A stretch of DNA of 9,435 bases, taken from positions 1 through 9,435 of the forward strand of contig JAUQQB010000080.1 of the NCBI GenBank assembly GCA_030550075.1. The letters are read 5' to 3'. The translations under genes and the position numbers were made by a program. The DNA comes from Chloroflexota bacterium. GTDB taxonomy: Bacteria; Chloroflexota; Anaerolineae; Thermoflexales; Thermoflexaceae. This document shows, one piece after another, positions 4,725-9,435 of this stretch; the first letter of the stretch is position 1, and each line of letters starts with the position of its first letter. The notes beneath the pieces were generated by a model. The model was not told the DNA's origin. It did not search any database and saw only the letters and a list, made by a program, of their open reading frames with translations.

Positions 4725-7431
4725 AAGTGTCCAGCAGGTCCAGATGCTGGGCGCTTTGTAGCACCTTCAGTTTTCCTGCCATGGTCGCTTCGCCAATCGT
4801 GGGGTCCTGATCCACAAAAACCGACTCAAAAAACCCTCGGCTGAGCTGATCGTGGCCCTGACTGATCCCCAGCCCGGTAGATCCCCATGTCGCGATCGCT
4901 CCTCCATTCGGATGCAACATCAGCGCTTCATCCAGCGTTGGCTCCGGCCGGTGAAAGGCTCCGGTAAAGCATGTCATCCCCAGCACAACCGGCAGGCGCC
5001 GCTCGTTCCCTAAGGCCGGTAGATCATCGATGTGGAAGAACCGCTCCAGAGCCCACTGGTGCCATGAGGAATGGCCGGCGAATTGGAGGAGCAGCGCTCC
5101 GTAGTTCCACTCGCTCCGCAGCCGCCGCCGGATGCTTGCGGCCTCTTCTTCAGAGCAATCGCTAATCCGCGGCGAGGACCCTGCGCAATACAGGCGCACC
5201 GGAACGTAGGGGGAAGTCACAAGAGCGGCCGATGTCTCCGAGATGTTCGGAAAATCCCCGGCCTCATCGGCATCATCAGCGACCAGGACCACGCGGGCGT
5301 TCCATCCGCCGGGGAAGGGGTGGCTTTCATAGGCGACGATTTTCTCCACCGCCCCGGCCGCCTCCCCCGGCGTTTTCGCCGGAATGCGACCGATGATCAG
5401 ATCCGGGAGGTTATCCTCGCCGTCCACGGCCACATAACGATTATCCGCCGCGGTTTCCCCACCTTTTGGATCCACATCTGCCAGATAGGGTGGAATATAA
5501 GTGAGTGGGGAGCTGCTCCGGTATCGTTTCGGGTCGAAGGATCCATCGCCGAACAGCAGGACATGCGTCGGGCGAGGATTCCATTGATTATAGATGTCCC
5601 GGATGAACCGGCGGATGGCCTCCGGGTCCATCCGGCCATCCCCGTAGGCGTCGTAGATCCCGAGGACGTTGACCACGGCGACCTGCATGCCCTGGCTTCG
5701 CCGCAGATCCCGCAGCGGGCCCAGCGCCTGGACGAAATCGGGGTGGGTGAGGATCACCAGGTCGCCGCCTGATGGCGATGCGGGGTCCAGGAACAGCGGC
5801 TCCGCCCGGCGGATGCGGACGGGCGAACGGATGGCGGAGGCCGGGGCGATGGCATAGCGACGGCCTCCGCCATCCGGTGGATCCGTGAAGGCGATGGCGC
5901 CGCTCGTCGAGGCCCCGGTTAATTGGATGGGGACCAGTGGATTCGTGATGTCGAGGACATAGGGGTCGGAACCGCTAACAGGCAGCTCATACCGGTGGGG
6001 TGTTCCTTCTCCCTCAAGAACCGTGAAATCCGTGATGGGAGATGCGGCGCGGGCATAGCGGATCTCGAACGCATCCAGCCACCCCCCTTCCATAGTCAGA
6101 GGTCGGAGGGAAAGTGTGTTCGATCCCTCCTGTAGCAGGTTGGACGGGATGCTGAGGGTGGCTGTGATCGCGCTCTTTCCGCTCCACTGGGCTTCCCCGA
6201 TCCACGTGTTGTTCAGTCGAACTTCCCAGCGATGGTCGGAGGCCGTATATCCGATTAACCAGAGGGTAAGGGTGGGAGGTCTATCCAATCGTATGCCGGA
6301 CAGCGAGAAGGGGTAAGCGGTGGCGGCTTCGGCGGGGCCGGTTTGGGCATTCCAGACCCAGCGGTCGCCATCGCGGGCGACCGGAAGGTTCGGCGTGAAG
6401 CGGTCGGGCATGTAAAGGCGGTTCTCTTCCACCAGTGCCCGGCTCCATATGGTCCCAAGGGGCCAGGAGCCGGAAATGGCGGATCGAGATGGCATGCGCA
6501 TCCCGGAGCCGGCTCCAGCGGTCAGGCGGTAGACATCCCCGTTCACCCAGCGGCTGGGACGGGGCTCCGCGTAGAACAGGATCGCCTCCCCGGGCTCGAA
6601 GTTGGGATCATCATCCCCCTCCCAGGCATAAGCCGCCTCGTCCGAGCCCCGGAACAGCCGGATGGATGACGGATCCACATTGCCCATCCCGATCGCCGAT
6701 AAATCCTCATATCTCAACCGGTAAATCCCGGGCCGATCCGCTTCGATGAAAGCAATCGGAGAGTTGATGGACAAGACGGATAGATTTTGACCAAGATGGA
6801 AGCGGTCAGGCGAATCCGGGATGGCCTGCGCCGGGTTCAGAACGTGGCGTGCGATCTGGCGCTGGAGAGCATCCAGCGTTGGAGAATCGTGGAGGGGGGC
6901 GTCCATTTCGATCTCGACGCGAACATGGCGCGCCATCTCCAGGTGATCTCCCGAGAGCCAGATGGGGCGGAACACCATCAGAGCCAGCCGGATCCCCCGC
7001 ATGGTTCCGATTTCCCGCAGGAATACCGGTTCGGATCCCTCCAGGGGATCGGGGTGTGGTCCCGGAACGTCCATTTCCGACGGATGCGAAAGCAGAGAGC
7101 GGATGTCGGGATGGTCCGGGGGAGAAAGCGTTACGGTCTCCAGCCGGGTGACGCGAAGGATCGGATTCGCCATGGGGGGGAGGGCGAGCAGGGTGGAGGT
7201 GTAGGGCAGGGAGGGGGCTCCGGGCCGCTCATCCACCCGATAGCCGGGGATGGAGAGGGTCAGCGCGCCATCGGATCCTCTTTGGGTTTGAGGAAGCGGA
7301 ACATGCCATTCCAGGACGATGCGCGCTGGACCCGCCCGGGATGGAGGATCCGGAGGCGCTGATAGAACGATCAGAAAGGCAATCAGAAAGGCTCCCCGGA
7401 AGGGGGAGGAGCGGTAGCTCCATTTTCCCAT
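4636..7431 (-). CDS. Exported peptidase C25 (gingipain-type) family protein
   Basis: A 931-residue secreted protein. Residues 1-35 form a signal peptide (basic start, hydrophobic GAFLIAFLIVLSA at 13-25). The N-terminal part to about 550 is a beta-rich propeptide and accessory region. The C25 catalytic domain covers about 557-912, with LLFGDGSFD (625-633), DLIIGRIPAKT (677-687), FAGHSSW with His787, GMTCFTGAF with Cys821, GGAIATWGSTG (843-853) and LLGDPATRI (905-913). The His-to-Cys spacing of 34 is close to that of gingipains (33), so the cysteine-peptidase dyad appears intact. The last eight residues are IYLPLVLR, a motif shared with the upstream DUF11 gene. C25 members include secreted proteases and the PorU sortase; the substrate here is unknown. 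The ATG at 7431 is chosen for the signal peptide and the purine-rich AAGGAGAGAGGG upstream. A longer open frame from 7614 would overlap the previous gene and run through a hairpin. The gene follows the DUF11 gene by 118 bp and may be co-transcribed. Confidence 0.85.
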   Translation of the reverse strand: MGKWSYRSSPFRGAFLIAFLIVLSAPPDPPSRAGPARIVLEWHVPLPQTQRGSDGALTLSIPGYRVDERPGAPSLPYTSTLLALPPMANPILRVTRLETVTLSPPDHPDIRSLLSHPSEMDVPGPHPDPLEGSEPVFLREIGTMRGIRLALMVFRPIWLSGDHLEMARHVRVEIEMDAPLHDSPTLDALQRQIARHVLNPAQAIPDSPDRFHLGQNLSVLSINSPIAFIEADRPGIYRLRYEDLSAIGMGNVDPSSIRLFRGSDEAAYAWEGDDDPNFEPGEAILFYAEPRPSRWVNGDVYRLTAGAGSGMRMPSRSAISGSWPLGTIWSRALVEENRLYMPDRFTPNLPVARDGDRWVWNAQTGPAEAATAYPFSLSGIRLDRPPTLTLWLIGYTASDHRWEVRLNNTWIGEAQWSGKSAITATLSIPSNLLQEGSNTLSLRPLTMEGGWLDAFEIRYARAASPITDFTVLEGEGTPHRYELPVSGSDPYVLDITNPLVPIQLTGASTSGAIAFTDPPDGGGRRYAIAPASAIRSPVRIRRAEPLFLDPASPSGGDLVILTHPDFVQALGPLRDLRRSQGMQVAVVNVLGIYDAYGDGRMDPEAIRRFIRDIYNQWNPRPTHVLLFGDGSFDPKRYRSSSPLTYIPPYLADVDPKGGETAADNRYVAVDGEDNLPDLIIGRIPAKTPGEAAGAVEKIVAYESHPFPGGWNARVVLVADDADEAGDFPNISETSAALVTSPYVPVRLYCAGSSPRISDCSEEEAASIRRRLRSEWNYGALLLQFAGHSSWHQWALERFFHIDDLPALGNERRLPVVLGMTCFTGAFHRPEPTLDEALMLHPNGGAIATWGSTGLGISQGHDQLSRGFFESVFVDQDPTIGEATMAGKLKVLQSAQHLDLLDTFTLLGDPATRIDRAILPWASNIYLPLVLR

Positions 7432-7488
7432 TACGCCCTCTCTCCTTCCCGGCGGTTCGGAAGCCGCTGGAAGGGAGTATGAAATGAT

Positions 7489-7534
7489 TTTTGTGGGCTG
7501 GGTCGGCGGAAGGCGCCTGACCCAGCCCACAAAA
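7489..7534. repeat. REP-like perfect hairpin between the DUF11 and C25 genes
   Basis: Arms of 16 nt (7489-7504, TTTTGTGGGCTGGGTC, and 7519-7534) are perfectly complementary. They continue inward as GGCG/CGCC with one bulged base and a small GAAGG loop. It lies 15 nt past the DUF11-gene stop and 58 nt before the peptidase ribosome-site region. The GTGGGCTGGGTC...GACCCAGCCCAC pattern resembles widespread intergenic REP-type palindromes as I recall them. It could also terminate or attenuate transcription into the peptidase gene, although no T-run follows it on the minus strand. Confidence 0.55.
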
Positions 7535-7549
7535 CCCCGGAGGAGAAGA

Positions 7550-9435
7550 TCAGTTGTGCATCCCCCGACCGTATCGCCGTTTGCCTGCCTGGATGTGGGC
7601 CGGAAGCGCGGCATCCATGGGCTTCTCGGGGATGGGCTTCATGACAAGCATCCGGGATGGTTCCGGAGAGGAACGCTCCGAGCCTTCCCGCAAGATCAAG
7701 GGCAGATAGATGCGATAACGCAGCGAGGATGTCCCAATCGAAGCGCTCTCCGGGCCATGGATCCTTTCGTTCAGCTGGGTGTCCACATCCGCCAGCCAGT
7801 ACCACCACTGGCCGTCCCCAGGCACTGTGTCCGTGTAGACGTAAGTCGCGCCGCCGCCATGCGCCTCGGAAGGCACAAAGGCGATGGGTTCGGCCTGCGT
7901 GAAGTCCGCCACCGGGGCCCGATACAGCCGGAAGCCAAAGTTATCGATTTCCACCGCTGTTGCCCACTCCAGCCGGACACTGTGCCCGGCCACACCGCTG
8001 ACCCGGAAGTACAGGAGTTCCACCGCCGTGGGCACGTTCTGGATCGGCTCGCTGTCGCCCGGCTCGTTGGCCGGGTTGTTATAGATGTCGAGCGGATCGT
8101 TCACGAGGGCGGTGTTCACCGTCGTGGTGATGTTGTGCACCACGCTAAACACGGTGGTGATGCGGAAGGATTGGCCGGGAGCCAGGTTATACCCGAAGCC
8201 GTTAGGCCCCGCGCTGGTCAGGTCATACCAGGTGAGCAAGCCATCATCCGCGGGCTCGTTCGGATAGGGCTCCGCCCAGAAGAAACTCAGGTAGTAGGGG
8301 TCATACTGGTCCAGCAGTGGCAGCACATCGATGGTGCTGACGCCGATGTTGGTGATGACGATGGTGAACGTCACAAAGTTGGGCGCAGCGTCATCCAGGT
8401 CAGCGGCGATCAGCTGTTTATCCAGCACGATCCGTGGGTCCGCGATGACAACCGGCGCATCGTCCGTGTCGGTGAGGACGCCGCCAGGATGCTCGCCACC
8501 GACCCGCGCGACGTTCCAGTAGGTGCCGGTGATGCCCGGCGTCGCGGTGACCGCGAAGGTGACGGTGATGCTCTGGCCGGGGGCCAGCGGGCCCAAGTTG
8601 GCCCAGACCAGGGTCGGTTCAGCGATAAGGTCGGGGTCAGCGGGATTGCCGGAACCGACGACGTAGTGGAAGTCGGCGGGGAGCGTGTCCGTCAGCACCA
8701 GCGGGTCAAAGGTCACCTGCCCGGTGTTGGTGATGCGGATAGTGTAGGTGAAGGGCATGTTGCGGACCGCCTCGCCCGGCGCGACATCTTTGGTCAGTTC
8801 CAGACCCGGCACCAGCGGCGTGGTGGGCTCTTCGTCCTGGTTGTTATCGGGGTTATCGTCGGGCGTGTCGGAGCCAACGACGACCACGTTGGTGAAGACG
8901 TCCGTCGTCGTCACCAGCACCCGGACGGTCACCGTCAGTTGCCGCGTCTCGCCGACGGCCAGGTTGCCCAGGTTCCAGACCAGCGGATTGGGGCCGGAAT
9001 CCGGGGTCGGCGTGGCAGAGACGAAAACCACCTCCGGCGGCAGGGTGTCGGTGACCATGACGTTCCAGGCGACCGACGGGCCGTTGTTGGTGACGACCAG
9101 GGTGTAGGTGAGGAGCGTCCCGACAATTACCGGGTCAGGGTCGTCGGCCTTGGAGACGGCCAGGTCGGCCCGGGTTTCCACCGGCGTGGTGATTTCATCC
9201 GTATCGGTCAGGCCTGAGGTATCGGTGATGGCGACGGCGTTGTAAATCAGCGTGCCGCTGGGAACGGCGCTATCCACCCGCACCACCAGCGTCACCAGGC
9301 CCGAGGCGGGCGGGTTGACAGTGTTCAGGTACCAGGTGACCACATTGCCGGGCCCCAGGCCGCAGGAGAGGCCGCCATAGCAGGCCACATAGGTGGTGTT
9401 GGCCGGCACCGTGTCGGAAATCGTCACGCCGAAGG
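7550..9435 (-). CDS. DUF11-repeat surface protein, C-terminal part (5' end outside window)
   Basis: The frame is open to the right edge, so the start is missing; at least 627 residues are present. Numbering from the GTG codon at 9427: a partial repeat at 1-85, then three DUF11-type Ig-like repeats at about 87-205 (ADLAVSKADDPDPVIVGTLLTY start), 207-330 (LELTKDVAPGEAV start) and 331-465 (IVLDKQLIAADLDD start). DUF11 hallmarks are the YT..VTN.G, V.VTDTLP and L.PGQS segments. Residues 466-565 form a fibronectin-III-like domain (VELLYFRVSG, RLEWATAVEIDNFGFRLYRA). IYLPLILR follows at 573-580, then a 45-residue Pro- and Arg/Lys-containing tail. There is no transmembrane helix or LPXTG motif. DUF11 proteins are typically large extracellular adhesin or envelope proteins. 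It precedes the C25 peptidase on the same strand. Confidence 0.85.
   Translation of the reverse strand, partial: FGVTISDTVPANTTYVACYGGLSCGLGPGNVVTWYLNTVNPPASGLVTLVVRVDSAVPSGTLIYNAVAITDTSGLTDTDEITTPVETRADLAVSKADDPDPVIVGTLLTYTLVVTNNGPSVAWNVMVTDTLPPEVVFVSATPTPDSGPNPLVWNLGNLAVGETRQLTVTVRVLVTTTDVFTNVVVVGSDTPDDNPDNNQDEEPTTPLVPGLELTKDVAPGEAVRNMPFTYTIRITNTGQVTFDPLVLTDTLPADFHYVVGSGNPADPDLIAEPTLVWANLGPLAPGQSITVTFAVTATPGITGTYWNVARVGGEHPGGVLTDTDDAPVVIADPRIVLDKQLIAADLDDAAPNFVTFTIVITNIGVSTIDVLPLLDQYDPYYLSFFWAEPYPNEPADDGLLTWYDLTSAGPNGFGYNLAPGQSFRITTVFSVVHNITTTVNTALVNDPLDIYNNPANEPGDSEPIQNVPTAVELLYFRVSGVAGHSVRLEWATAVEIDNFGFRLYRAPVADFTQAEPIAFVPSEAHGGGATYVYTDTVPGDGQWWYWLADVDTQLNERIHGPESASIGTSSLRYRIYLPLILREGSERSSPEPSRMLVMKPIPEKPMDAALPAHIQAGKRRYGRGMHN

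Noticed and set aside
5071..5772. 233-codon plus-strand frame opposite the C25 catalytic domain
   Set aside because: The minus strand carries the conserved C25 motifs and catalytic His787 over the same bases; the plus frame shows nothing recognisable.
7432..7614. Start of the C25 peptidase gene at 7614
   Set aside because: It would place 61 residues before the signal peptide, overlap the end of the DUF11 gene and translate through the palindrome. The ATG at 7431 leads straight into the signal peptide.
7484..9217. 577-codon open frame on the plus strand opposite the DUF11 gene
   Set aside because: The residue content is low-complexity (Gly, Arg, Val, Asp) and typical of the antisense of a GC-rich gene; it has no recognisable domain and conflicts with the clear DUF11 reading.

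Overview
This is a GC-rich bacterial window. The lineage looks like Chloroflexota, probably a thermophilic Anaerolineae/Thermoflexia-type organism. I infer this from two exported proteins carrying an Ile-Tyr-Leu-Pro-Leu-Val/Ile-Leu-Arg C-terminal motif, from stacked DUF11 repeats next to a C25 (gingipain-type) peptidase, and from a stray C-terminus of an ATPase family that I associate with that phylum. No marker gene proves the assignment.

All intact genes are on the minus strand. In transcription order, from high to low coordinates, they are: (1) the 3' part of a large DUF11-repeat surface protein, cut by the window edge (7550-9435); (2) an exported C25 peptidase of 931 residues (4636-7431); (3) an HD-domain phosphohydrolase-like protein (3490-4023); (4) an elongation-factor-G-like translational GTPase of the FusA2/EF-G-2 type (958-3042); (5) a small SCP2-type lipid-binding protein (214-624). 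The only plus-strand coding remnant is a 5'-truncated fragment at 4380-4724, between the HD gene and the peptidase gene.

The genes fall into two functional blocks. The right half (4636-9435) is a cell-surface pair: a secreted peptidase and a secreted repeat protein. They are separated by 118 bp holding a perfect REP-like hairpin, and share a short C-terminal motif that may be a sorting or anchoring signal. The left half (214-4023) holds three cytoplasmic genes separated by long gaps (333 and 447 bp). They are therefore probably separate transcription units, not an operon. The EF-G-like gene has a good minus-strand -10 box and a leader of roughly 130 nt containing three small hairpins.

Intergenic DNA is rich in inverted repeats: a 21-bp-arm hairpin at 87-131, a compound hairpin just after the EF-G-like stop, and two polypyrimidine/polypurine imperfect palindromes at about 727-782 and 4196-4247. 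None of the gene-end hairpins has a U-tract. I see no tRNA, rRNA, CRISPR array, transposase or phage gene. I found no clear new multi-gene system. The best leads are the shared C-terminal motif, the non-canonical GTPase motifs, the hairpin families and the leader structure.
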